DNA of 64,000 nucleotides from Gentiana macrophylla (Eukaryota > Streptophyta > Magnoliopsida > Gentianales > Gentianaceae). The translations under genes were made by a program, and so were the position numbers. Position 1 is the first letter of the stretch, and each line of letters opens with the position of its first letter. The notes beneath the pieces were generated by a model. The model was given only the letters and a program-made list of their open reading frames with translations. It had not been told where the DNA came from and ran no database searches. The stretch spans positions 2,914,001 through 2,978,000 of the forward strand of contig CM047805.1 in NCBI GenBank assembly GCA_026214975.1, read 5' to 3'. This document shows positions 22,201 through 31,791 of this stretch, piece after piece.

Positions 22201-23228
22201 GGTTGAACTCGCCCAGCCATGGTTAAACCATTTCCGAACCTATGTACAATGATTCATCGATTTCTAAATTTTCACCCAAAGCGTAATCTCGTTTTTGTTT
22301 AAGGTGGGTTCACCGAGAAGCCATCACCATAAACATCAACGAAAGCAAAAGATGGTGTTCTCTCAAAACTCAACGTCTTCTTTAGATTTTGAATGCTTAA
22401 ACTACACAATTTGTTGCTCCCATGGCCAGTAGAAGTAATCTCATGCATAGGACAAAGAGATTTTAACAGAACTACGAGGAACTCTTTATTCACTGCTTCC
22501 TTTCAACGACTACATGTTTCCTTACACCCTCTAGATGAGACAGATATGGGGCACAACCTTCGACACTAATAAAATTAATCTTACAAACCACTCCGGGCCA
22601 AGATTCATACTAAGGTTCATGTATAGGCTAACTTATGCTCAAAAAAACCACAAGGTAGTAAAACATAAGCAAAAAAAAAGGTAGTACCTTGCCTTCAACA
22701 TTGTACCACGAAGAATTTAAGCCTTTAAAAAAATTTCGGAGCCATCTTGGTGCTTTAATGGTATTGTGCTTCCAGCGCTTCTCCCATCGTAGAGTAGTAA
22801 TTCCACATGTTGCTGGGTTATTTTCTCGGCGCCCTTGAAAAAATTATCGACTCGTCATTATTGCTTCCTGGTTTCGCAAACAAAAGAAAAAAAAAGCAGA
22901 CCGTGAAGGCTGATTTTAACATGGTTTCCCATGTCGCTATCGGATCTACGGATTAAACATCTAGGATAAAGCACACGCGAAATTCCGCACTAAAAAACAC
23001 AAATCGAAACCGTAAACAGTAAGCGTAACAAGAACAAAACAAAAATAAATTCTCGTCGACCGAATGAGGTCTCTCGGTCGACCGAATAATTTAATAATTT
23101 TTTTTTTTTAAATCTGGAATTTTTGAGACAGAGCGCATAAACGAGAGGACTCAAAACGTAAAACGGACTCTAAAACATAAAACTTGACATGAATAAGAAA
23201 ATTATTTATATATAAAATTGACCGTTGG
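19264..23228 (-). other. Internal region of B, non-coding
   Basis: About 4 kb without a recognisable protein domain. Landmarks: polypurine tract complement CCCCCCACTTAG at 19268-19279, followed by CTTTGATCGTCCCGAACAAA; a second CCCCCCACTTA at 20208-20218 next to a small hairpin (20225-20238); and TCGGTCGACCGA at 23074-23085 close to the PBS. Short open frames, for example at 21029-21456, have no family resemblance and low-complexity composition. Confidence 0.7.
20206..20238 (-). promoter_or_regulatory. Internal purine tract with hairpin in B
   Basis: Minus strand: CATTG-AGGA-CAATG followed by CCATGTTTAAGTGGGGGG. Element A has the equivalent CATCG-GGC-CGATG before a TAAGTGGGG tract at 33529-33552. 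Equal placement and paired base changes suggest a conserved RNA or cDNA signal. Confidence 0.45.
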
Positions 23229-23246
23229 TCCCCGGCAACGGCGCCA
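23229..23246 (-). other. Primer-binding site of B (tRNA-Asp)
   Basis: The plus strand reads TCCCCGGCAACGGCGCCA, the 3' end of plant tRNA-Asp including CCA, so the minus strand can pair with that tRNA. It is six bases inside the 5' LTR. Confidence 0.9.
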
Positions 23247-23252
23247 AAAACT

Positions 23253-25050
23253 TGATGACGTGGTCAATCAGGTTATAATATACTCGACCACCATAAACCA
23301 AGATTAGCAAGAGGACTAGCCCATCGTAGTATAGCTATAGTGAATCAAGGTCGATCCCACAGGAACCAATTGTGGGTCATTCCATATATAAACAATTAAT
23401 TAAACATGTCAAGGACATAGAGGCGGTCTACGACCAACATAGGACAAGAAAAGTAAAGACACGACTCGACATAACGTAATTAACCTCCCCAATTATAGTC
23501 TTCATCGTTTGGACCTAGATAATTTATATAATAAATCGAACTTATTAATCTGTCAATCCGTTTGTATCTATCTTAGATTGACTACGGAGTCATCCTCTTT
23601 AACTTGACTTAGCACCGTAGTCACTAGATCACCGTGGTATTGTTACGTGACTTTCGCCTTTTGGTGCCTCCATCTCATATAACTCACACGCGCTTACGAC
23701 TCTAAGGATGCCGATATTAACCGTACACCTCGCCCAGGCAACATTCCTATGGTTAGGCGTATTTCCTAAACGATCGCTCAAGCCCTCGTCCAACTAACAA
23801 TTACCTCTCAGGTCTCATGCTAGTTTACGAACTACGCGATAACTAGGTGACGTCAATTCCTAATACAAAACCTACCAGATCTCATTGAAAGTCCCGAAAG
23901 ATCGATTCGTGAGCCGAACTAGGAGCCCTATATTGGTATTTCCTAATCGTGACGCTAATTAAAAGCGACGAGCAACGAGCCGTGGCCATACCTACCGAGA
24001 TAATAAATCCTACTAAGCTAAACCTACCATAAAGGCGTGGCGGACTAACTAACAGACAAATAGGGGCTCGGTCGACCGAAATATAGACACTCGGTCGACC
24101 GAATGATTCCATTCGGTCACCCAAACGATTTCATCCCCAGATTACATCCTAGAATATATCTCTCAACGTTTCATCATACAGAACAGATTAAACAGTAATT
24201 TGTAAAGCAATCATATAAATTAACATAGATACGCATTGATTAAACTAAGCAAATTCATGAATAAATACTAAGTATATGACGTAGGTTATGGGATCCTCAT
24301 AGACAAGGCGTCGCCACATCCCTAACGTCATAGCCTAGATCTACATCATCTACCTACGATTAACTAATTCAAACGATAAAGCATAATTGGGAGGGATTAA
24401 TTACTTAAAATAAAAGCAGAAAATAAAGTCTTACATAATTTACTGACCCGTAAACTCGAAACCCTCAAATTATTCTACATTGTATCAAGATATGAATAGA
24501 GTGATTTTATTGAATGATATTCTAAGGTATTCAAGGTGTGTATTACAATTCTCGTGGCTGCTTGCTTATATAGAGGTTTTTGCCGACTTAGGGTGGTTCT
24601 AGAAGATAAGCACGATATAAGCCGGAAACCGACCCAAACCTAAGGCTCGGTCAACCGAAGATCTTCACTCGGTCGACCGAAGCATCAGGCTCGGTCGACC
24701 GAACCTAGAAATGCCCCTTTTCACACGTTTTCTTCGTTTGCCTTGCTCCCCACTGCACGTTTGCATGTCGATCCGATTAATCTCTCATTTAATGCTCCGA
24801 TTTCCTTCCTTCCTTATCTTGAGATAATTGATTGAATGACACTAATCTTCTCGATTTGTAATGATCTGTAAAATCAACATTAATCGCACAGTAAATCGGA
24901 TAAAAACGAGTAAATACCAATTTACATAATATAAATCACATAACATTAAATATTAAATATAAACGTGTGATTTAATATAAAATGCGTATTATTAATCTCG
25001 ATTTAAGGTCAATGTTGATGACTTTTACGGGTATAATTTGACCGTCATCA
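23253..25050 (-). repeat. 5' LTR of B
   Basis: Near-identical to 17459-19263. TATA at about 24565-24576; palindromes at 24068, 24091, 24647 (one mismatch), 24669 and 24691. Differences from the 3' LTR cluster at CTG/CAG-like trinucleotides. Confidence 0.95.
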
Positions 25051-25055
25051 ACACT

Positions 25056-25375
25056 TGGCAGTATGTGAAAAAGCGCTAAGCGCTGTACTGGTCAAAGAGC
25101 AAGACGGACATCAAATACCAGTTTTCTTTGTGATCAAAGCACTCCATGGACCAGAGGTCAGATATTCAAATGCAGAAAAGTTGGCATTGGCATTGGTGCA
25201 TGCCTCCAGGAAGTTAATACCTTACTTCCAGGCACATCCAATCACGGTGATCACCGATCAGCCTTTACGGCAAATCTTAGGACGACCAAAAACCTCAGGA
25301 AGGTCGGCAAAGTGGGTCATGGAACTGGTAGAGTACGATATTCATTTTTGTCCCTGAACTGCCATTAAAGCACAA
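25056..25375 (+). pseudogene. pol: R pol: RNase H after the B insertion
   Basis: Continues the RNase H of R beyond B: VCEKALSAVLVKEQDGHQIP, then RYSNAEKLALALVHASRKL, ITVITDQPLRQILGRP and SGRSAKWVMELVEYDI. This is the gypsy RNase H with its conserved E-K and T-D-. A stop at 25357 (TGA) is shared with R'. Before B inserted this joined the reading that ends at 17458. Confidence 0.8.
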
Positions 25376-25439
25376 GCCTTAGCAGACTTCCTTGCCGAAG
25401 GGATCGTTGTTCTCCTAGAGGACGATCAGCCCAAACATG

Positions 25440-25966
25440 AAGAGAACAAACGGAAACTATATGCGGATGGTGCAGCGAACAAAGAAGGGGCAGGGGCAGG
25501 CCTCCTGCTCGTCAGTCCGAAAGGGGAAGAATTCCCCTACGCCTTGCGGTTTGGGTTTCAAGCCGCTAATAATGAAGCAGAGTATGAAGCCTTAATTACA
25601 GGGCACAAACTGGCAAATAATCTTGGAGCAGATAGTCTTCAAGTTTACAGCAATTCACAGCTCATTGTAAACCATATAAACGGCGAATATGAAGCTAAAG
25701 ATGAGCCAATAAAAAAGTACCTAACAGTGGCTCGATCTCTATTAGAAAAGTTTCAACAGGTCCAGGTTGACCGGATACCCCGAACAGAGAATAGAAGAGC
25801 AGACGCCCTATCAAAACTAGCGTCAAACTTTGTGCCGGACAAGAAAGTATTGGTGGAGCTCCTCAAAGAAAGGAGTTACGATCAGAAGAGCGTTCAGCCG
25901 ATCTGGCAAGCCAGTACGTGGATGGATCCTATTGTGTCCTACCTCAGAGATAGAATTATGCCCTAA
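25440..25966 (+). pseudogene. pol: R pol: second (archaeal-type) RNase H
   Basis: KLYADGAANKEGAGAGLLLV starts the fold (catalytic Asp), then NNEAEYEALITGHKLANNLG (catalytic Glu), LQVYSNSQLIVNHINGEY (the usual YSDSQL Asp is Asn here) and RRADALSKLAS (final Asp). A second RNase H downstream of the first is the published hallmark of the Tat lineage. The Asn at the third position would impair catalysis. Reading is open for about 140 residues in this copy; R' has frameshifts. Confidence 0.8.
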
Positions 25967-25989
25967 GACAAGGTTCAGGCTAGAAAGAT

Positions 25990-27165
25990 GTAACTCTTAG
26001 CGACCCGATACTCGCTGTTCGAGAATGTCCTTTATCGCAGGTCGTATATTGCACCCTGGCTTAGATGCGCAACAACTGAAGAAGGGAAATACCTTCTCAG
26101 AGAGATACACTTGGGAATTTGCAGAAATCATCCCGGAGCTCGAACAGTAGCAAGGAAGTGTAGGCTGTTCGGCTGGCCAACAATGCTGGAAGATGCCAAA
26201 GAATTGGTGGAAAAGTGTAAATCGTGCCAGGAGCATGATAATCTGTCACATCAACCGTCTCAAGATATGGTTCCCGTGGTGTCCCTTTGGCTCTTCGATC
26301 AGTGGGGGGTGTAACTAGCGGGACCACTTCCGCGAGCTCCCGACAATGTCCGATTTATAATAGTAGCAGTGGACTATTTCACCAAGTGGGTTGAAGCTGA
26401 ACCACCGACTACCCTAACGGGGAAGCAAATACAGAAATTTCTATGGAAGAACATAGTATGCAGATATGAGATCCCAAAGAATTTAATTTCAGACAATTGA
26501 ACTCAGTTTGAAGACAAAATAGTCAAGGAATGGTGTGCTGAACTTCTCATAACTCAACACTTTACGTCTGTTGGCCATTCTCAAGCTAATGGGCATATCG
26601 AATAGACCAACAGGCAGATCAAAACTGGGCTGAAGAAACGCCTAGAAGAGGAGGGAGATAATTGGACCGAGCACCTGCATAATATCTTATGGACGTACAG
26701 GACAACTCCCAACTCGGCCACTGGAGAAACTCTGTTCAGCTTAGCATACGGGTGCGAGGCAGTAATTCCGGCCGAGATCGGCCTACCATCGCCACGATCA
26801 GCAATTAACTGAGCTCAAGCACTCAAAAATGAAGAAGAATTAAGAATTAAGCGAGCTCAAGCACTCAAAAATGACTGGAAGAAGCTTAGAATGTGGCCTT
26901 CATTAAAATGGCCAAATATAAACAGCGCATATCTCAGTATTACAACTCCCGGGTTAAACAATCATATTTCAAAGTGGGAGATCTGGTGCTCAGAAAGAAT
27001 GAGGTCAGCAGACAAGGGCCTCAAAGAAAACTTGACCCGAACTGGGAAGGCCCCTACAAAGTGGTCAAGGTGCATGGAAAATGAGCATATCAGCTGGCTG
27101 ATGCAACTGGCAGGACTATACCGCGCATCGGGAATGCCTCCAACCTGAGGAAATTTTATGTCTAG
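25990..27165 (+). pseudogene. pol: R pol: integrase
   Basis: Zinc domain: GICRNHPGAR and CKSCQEHD (HHCC). Core: VDYFTKWVEAEPPTT (first Asp), LISDN then a stop where R' reads ISDNGTQF (second Asp), and SQANGHIE (catalytic Glu) followed by a TAG shared by both copies. C-terminal part: VLRKNEVSRQGP, NWEGPYKVVKV, NLRKFYV and stop at 27163-27165. An imperfect ~40-bp tandem duplication lies at about 26800-26875 (GAGCTCAAGCACTCAAAAA twice). There is no chromodomain. Confidence 0.8.
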
Positions 27166-28073
27166 GACAGGTTCCAGACTTTATTTATTATTTCTGTTTT
27201 AAACTTTATGTCTCAAAAAGGTGTAATCAAACATCAGTTATTATAATAAATTATTATTCTGCACAAGTGCATTGCTTGTTTCATATGATTGATTAAAGTT
27301 TGCAAAGGACAAACTTCATAAGTCCGCAGGACCGATGATCAAAAGCGAGCGCAGCGCGTCTCGTGAAGTTGGTAAAACCAAAAACTTCATAAGTCTATTG
27401 GATAGACGATCGTAATCGAGCTGCAAGCAAGTCGGACTCGTAAAAGTTTGCAAAAGACAAACTTTATACGTCTGGCAGATGATAAAACGAATCGAAGCCG
27501 CAGTCGGACTCATAAAAGTTTGCAAAGGACAAACTTCATAAGTCTATAGGACAGACGATCAGAAGTGAGCTGCAGGTCAGACTCAGAAATTTTTGCAAAA
27601 GACAAACTTCACGGGTCTGCAGGATAGACTATACGAACTGAGCTGTAAGGTAGACTCGGAAGTTGGTGAAATCCAAACTTAACCGCACAACAGACGAACA
27701 TAACTGATGTACGCTCAGAACTGAGACGCATTATAAACTCAGAAAGTTTGAAATAATCAAACTTTCTAAGTCTGTAGGACAGACGATCAGAACCATTATA
27801 AACTCAAATTTTTTGAAATAATCAAACTTTAAGTCTGCAGGATAGACGATCAGAGCCAACACAAAAGCACATCATTCAAAAAGCAAAGCTTATAAATGAT
27901 GTACTTCAGGGAGCAAAGTACCCTAAGTTATGCTTGAATAAAAAGTAAGGCGTAAAGGGCCAGCCAAAAAGAAATAACAGAACAAGTGCCTAAAAGGCAT
28001 ATATTGTCAAATAGAACAAGTGCCTAAAAGGCACACATTGTCAAAACAAAAGACAATAAAAAGTTTGAAATAA
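27166..28073 (+). other. R 3' untranslated region
   Basis: Non-coding stretch between integrase and the antisense ORF. It holds a tandem array (27293-27860) and two copies of AGAACAAGTGCCTAAAAGGC (27980-28040). No ORF of its own. Confidence 0.7.
27293..27860 (+). repeat. Tandem array in R 3' region (~60-65 bp units)
   Basis: About eight to nine diverged units. Each has AGTTTGCAAAGGACAAACT (self-complementary arms), ATAAGTCTGCAGGACAGACGAT (arms GTCTG/CAGAC) and GAGCTGCAGGTCAGACTC. Later units shorten to GTTTGAAATAATCAAAC. Tandem repeats in the region between pol and the 3' LTR are known for Tat/Ogre elements and can seed satellites. The copy in R' is at 60092-60655. Confidence 0.75.
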
Positions 28074-28110
28074 TTACAAGTGTTTCAAAAGAAAAAATAA
28101 AATTACAAGC

Positions 28111-29733
28111 CTAAGACTCAGCAGAAGGATCTTGTTGAGAAGGCTGATCGGAAGAAGCACCAGAGGATTGAGCTGAAGACGCACTGGCTTGCTGAGCAGC
28201 AGGTCTGCGGGCATACTTCTTGGCCAGATCTTCACCGGCCTGAAATTCTGTAAGTCTAGCCTCATAGACTCTGTTACCGCCAGGTTTGCGAAGCCCCCCA
28301 TGGGGAAGATTCTCAATAACCAGCTGAGGACACTGCTCATTAGCTTGATCCACACCCAGGGTGTACCCATGATTCAAGATTGACCAAGTAGAACATTTAA
28401 AGCCCCAGTAAAGTGAGCAGAGCTCTTGTACTCATGAATAGCTTGGGCGATCTGCACAGGCATCACAGCTTTGAGCCCCTCATTCTCAGTTCGGAGTTGT
28501 GCCATGGCCTCCTCCTGCTCTGAAATTTGCCTGGCGTAATCGGCGCTGGTAGTCCTTAACTCTTGCATCTCGGCCTACTGGGCCAGAATGATCTTATTCA
28601 GATTAGCGATCTGCTGGTCTTTGGACAGAGACTCGTCCTTATGTTTTTACGGCTGGCTGAGAGGTCAGCAATCCGTTTCACCAAGGAGCTCTTCTGGGAA
28701 GAGAAGCTGTTAAGCCTATTCAGAACTTCCTTCCCATCCTTGACAACCTGACAGAACATTAAGAGGGTCAGTACGGTAATAAGATAACGCCAAAAAAAGA
28801 CAAAGGCAAAGATAGATTCCTACAGTTGTTATACTCCACTTGGGTAAGCCTCATGTAAGGCTCAGGCCCGAAGTCAGACAAACAAGCTGCCTCGATCAGT
28901 TCGGGGGGCCATTCTTAATGGTCTAGGGAGACACCCGATCCGGCGATGTCCTCCAAAAGATGTTTATTAACCCCAGTGGAGCATACATCAGCTGGAAGTT
29001 GATGATAGTTCCAACCAGCCAGTTCGGGGTGCCCGCCGTGACGGATAAAAAAGAAGTGGGTCTTCCACTCATGAATATAAGTTTTTCCTTTGGAAAGAAT
29101 GGGGATGCCTCTTCGGTGGTCAGTTCGGCGTGGAAAATAATACCACCCGCTATGATTCCTAACCTTCTTATGCTGATAGAAGGTCCTAAACAAATTTATA
29201 GAGAACTCAATATCTACACATCTACAGAAAATCACGAAGCCGGTGATCGCTCTAACCCCATCGGGGGCGATCTTGGCAGATCCCAGATGGTAATGTCTCA
29301 AAACGGCCAAAAAGGCCGGACAGAACGGGACCCTAAGGCCACATAAGAACCTCTCCCTGTACAGAGTAAAGTACCCCTCCGGGGGATGATGAGCATATAG
29401 ATTCGCACCTCCAAGAAGACGGGGAGAGTATTGGTCCATGTCAACATTGTATCGGTTACAGATCTGAAGGATATCATCCTGTGTAAGCTTGGATCTAACC
29501 ACAAAACAACTTATGGCTGACCTAGCAGTCATGTGTGCTCTAATACTTTGATTCAAAGAAGTAAACCCAAAACCAGAAAGAGGCCTAGATGGATTAGCAG
29601 GCTGGGGATCTACAACTAACTGCTCAGTTTCGCTACGATCAGAAACAGGATTAGAAGCATGGATCTCTAATTGATCCCTAGACTGATGAACTTCTACCTC
29701 AGACATGGACTGTGATTCAAATTCCCTTTGCAT
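28111..29733 (-). pseudogene. R antisense ORF, spliced, gypsy-type 'transposase' family
   Basis: Minus strand, opposite to gag-pol. Exon 1 (about 28840-29733) starts MQREFES and has a Ser/Glu-rich N-terminus, then a globular domain: YFTLYRERFLCGLRVPF, RHYHLGSAKIAPDGVRAITG, RNHSGWYYFPRR. From memory this resembles the Pfam 'putative gypsy type transposon' family (Transposase_28). One stop (TAA, 28915-28917) is shared with R'. Exon 2 (28111-28747) holds a coiled coil (ISEQEEAMAQLRTENEGLK) and an Ala/Ser/Gln-rich tail. A likely intron is at 28748-28839. Antisense ORFs here are known for Tat elements; their role is unknown. A longer start at 29799 would add residues from LTR E. Confidence 0.65.
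28748..28839 (-). other. Predicted 92-nt intron in the R antisense ORF
   Basis: Minus strand: donor CAA/GTGGAGTATAAC (CAA/GTGAGTATAAC in R', close to consensus) and acceptor TTCTGTCAG/GTTGTC. Between them is a T-rich tract and CTTAAT as a possible branch site. Joining the ends keeps phase 0 (..RLTQ-VVKDGKEV..). The sequence between has stops in this frame. Confidence 0.55.
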
Positions 29734-29739
29734 TGAACT

Positions 29740-30320
29740 ACTAGGTACATCGGAGTATAGTAAGGGCGAATCAAGGTCGATCCCACAGAGACAATGCAAC
29801 TTTAAGTATAAATGATTCTAGCCTAACTAAGAAGCGACATATATGGTCTTTGACCAACAATAAACATGAAAGAAACTTGGTATTCCTCCCCCTCTTACCA
29901 CCGATCTACTAACTTGGATTAGTTAATCTATATATTTACATCCCCACATAATTTCCTTAAATTAATCGAGCTAATTAAGTTTTAAGCTACGGGTGCAACT
30001 CCTAACCCTATCTACTCCGACCATGGTAGTAGCAATCTATATGCAAGCTACCCTCCTTAATTAGTCCGTAATAGACATACGCATAAAGAACTAGAATTGC
30101 CGATATCGAGCGCTAACTCATACAGCTAACCCGCCTAGACAGATGTCGACACTGATCAGCACGTTCCTAGGGTCCATCAAGACTATGTCCAAACTAACAC
30201 TTCACTATCAGTACTTCAAGTTAATTTACGAATACAATACGCATATTGGCCAGATCTAAACTACTATTAATTAAGCTTGTCGATCAACGTAACTGTCGTG
30301 AATCCTCTAGATTAAGTTTC
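29740..30320 (-). repeat. LTR fragment E (related to the B LTR)
   Basis: Begins within GAACTACTAGGTACATCGG and carries GTATAGTAAGGGCGAATCAAGG then GTCGATCCCACAG, which aligns with GTATAGCTATAGTGAATCAAGG and GTCGATCCCACAG of LTR B. About 60 bp of the LTR end are missing, and the remainder is cut by element A at 30320. It replaces the expected 3' LTR of R. Confidence 0.65.
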
Positions 30321-30602
30321 TGACGGACGTTTTCTAGTGCTATACAATCCTTACCGGCAGTGTACCGGGTCAAATTATAGTGCTAGTATGGTGAGTCAGG
30401 TGTCGAATCCTCAGGGAAATGTGGTAATTCTTTTAAGTGTGGTTAAACACCAAGCAGCTATTATTATCTCGATCTAAATCGTAGGTTTTATCATACGAGT
30501 TGTTACTATACTAATAAACAGAAAATAATTTCATAAATCACAACTAAACTATTATTATATATATAAATACATAAATATATATAGTAATACATAACCAGTA
30601 CA

Positions 30603-30634
30603 ATATATATATATATATAGATATATAGATACCA
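30603..30634. repeat. Interrupted (TA)n microsatellite in A 3' LTR
   Basis: About 9 TA units, then ATAGATATATAGATA. The same site in the 5' LTR (53935-53991) is an uninterrupted run of nearly 60 bp, and in the third copy (63393-63420) it is shorter still. Confidence 0.85.
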
Positions 30635-31620
30635 ATATATTAAATACTAATAATTATTATAGAACTAGCCAAGATATATATAATTGAATTATTCAATCTT
30701 TTCGGTTTAATGGATGTGCTCGATCTTCCTTTTATTAGGTCCAATTGAGTAAATGAAACGGTGCACTCCTGAGGTTAACAATTCCTCCTCACACGAGCGT
30801 ATGAAATTGTCATATGTCAATTTGTCATCACCCAATCTCCACAATCGCCCCATGCTAATCTCGGTTAGTCTCGAGCAGTATACCGAGTACAAATCTACCC
30901 CGGATAAAAGAGGTTGCTCCGTTTGTCGACGCGCCGATGTTATTCAAAAGGCTCCGGTTGTCGGTCGGATCGATTTAACTTTCCGGGTTAGTTTCAATTA
31001 AATCGTTGATTTTAACATTATTACGATCTTGAGCACAAATTTTAATAAGATTCATCTTTCCCAAGATAAATCGCCTCGGTAGAAATAGGATTCCGTTGTC
31101 ACGCCGCAGACGCCAATTTTACCCTCCGGTTTTTCTATCATTTATCTCATATCATAACTTCTCTGGTCAGTTCATCGTTAGGTTATATGTTGAGATTCAT
31201 TTTGATTAATTACTTCAATCTGAATATTATCAATACGTTGCAAAATAGAAAAAGATTCAATTAACTCAATTTTTGTCAATTTTACTTAGATAACATTCAT
31301 TTACCGAAAAGATCGAAATAATACGATTACATAACCTTGGCTAGTTATTAGATTTAGCCTAATAACATTATAACGATTAAAAAGATAAAAACAACAAACA
31401 TATATACTTTAGAAAATTACCCGATTACAACTGCTGATTCAGATGTCGTATTCTTCCGGACATTACAACGACTTCAACAACATTGATCTTCCAATAATTT
31501 TCCGAGCATTACAACGATACTACTATTTATTTATGGCATAAGGCCTATATACATACATACTACTAAGAAAAGAGGTTTAGAAAATATATTGGTACCCCTC
31601 TGCAGGCTGCATGAAATGTC

Positions 31621-31791
31621 CATTTATAGGCAGATTTTTCCTGGCCGGATCGATCCGGGATCAAGGTCGGATCGATCCGGGAATAAAAAACATTATCACT
31701 TGCTTATTTTATGCAGAACCATGTGCTAATCATCATTACTTCGCATTATTTGATAATCCGGATCGATCCGAGGTGATGTCGGATTGATCCG
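31621..31791 (-). promoter_or_regulatory. A 3' LTR promoter: TATA box and four CGGATCGATCCG palindromes
   Basis: On the minus strand: TCGGATCAATCCGA-like (31779-31791), CGGATCGATCCG (31759-31770), CCGGATCGATCCGA (31667-31680) and CCGGATCGATCCGG (31645-31658), then CCTATAAATG (31621-31630). The nearest palindrome is 15 bp upstream of the TATA box. Confidence 0.65.

Larger units (their letters stand above)
17459..25050 (-). mobile_element. Non-coding LTR retrotransposon B (LARD-like)
   Basis: 7592 bp: two nearly identical LTRs (17459-19263, 1805 bp; 23253-25050, 1798 bp), a tRNA-Asp PBS at 23229-23246, a polypurine tract at 19266-19277 and a perfect TSD. About 4 kb of internal DNA shows no gag or pol domain in any frame. 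PBS and polypurine tract place it on the minus strand. It fits a large retrotransposon derivative moved by another element's proteins. Element A shares its PBS and the sequence beside its polypurine tract, so an A-like element is a candidate helper. Confidence 0.9.
17454..25055. repeat. Target-site duplication ACACT around B
   Basis: ACACT at 17454-17458 and 25051-25055 flank B exactly. The second copy of R has the unfilled site with a single ACACT at 57843-57847, which directly proves the insertion and its ends. Confidence 0.95.
11766..29740 (+). mobile_element. Tat/Retand-like gypsy retrotransposon R
   Basis: Plus-strand Ty3/gypsy element: 5' LTR (split by a copia fragment), PBS, gag, protease, RT, RNase H, second RNase H, integrase, a tandem-repeat 3' region and an ORF on the opposite strand. 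A second RNase H of archaeal type and an antisense ORF between pol and the 3' LTR are known hallmarks of the Tat lineage. The 3' LTR is missing: the element stops at about 29740, where LTR fragment E begins. Element B (17459-25050) lies inside the RNase H. A second copy without B is at 55157-62525. Confidence 0.8.

Noticed and set aside
23229..23246. Possible tRNA-Asp gene end (TCCCCGGCAACGGCGCCA), also near 53628 and 5412
   Set aside because: Only the 3' 18 nt match; no cloverleaf precedes it. It is the complement of a retrotransposon primer-binding site and lies next to an LTR.
28960..29346. 128-residue plus-strand open frame, repeated at 61747-62133
   Set aside because: It lies opposite exon 1 of the antisense ORF, whose minus-strand product has family motifs. 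The plus reading has none.
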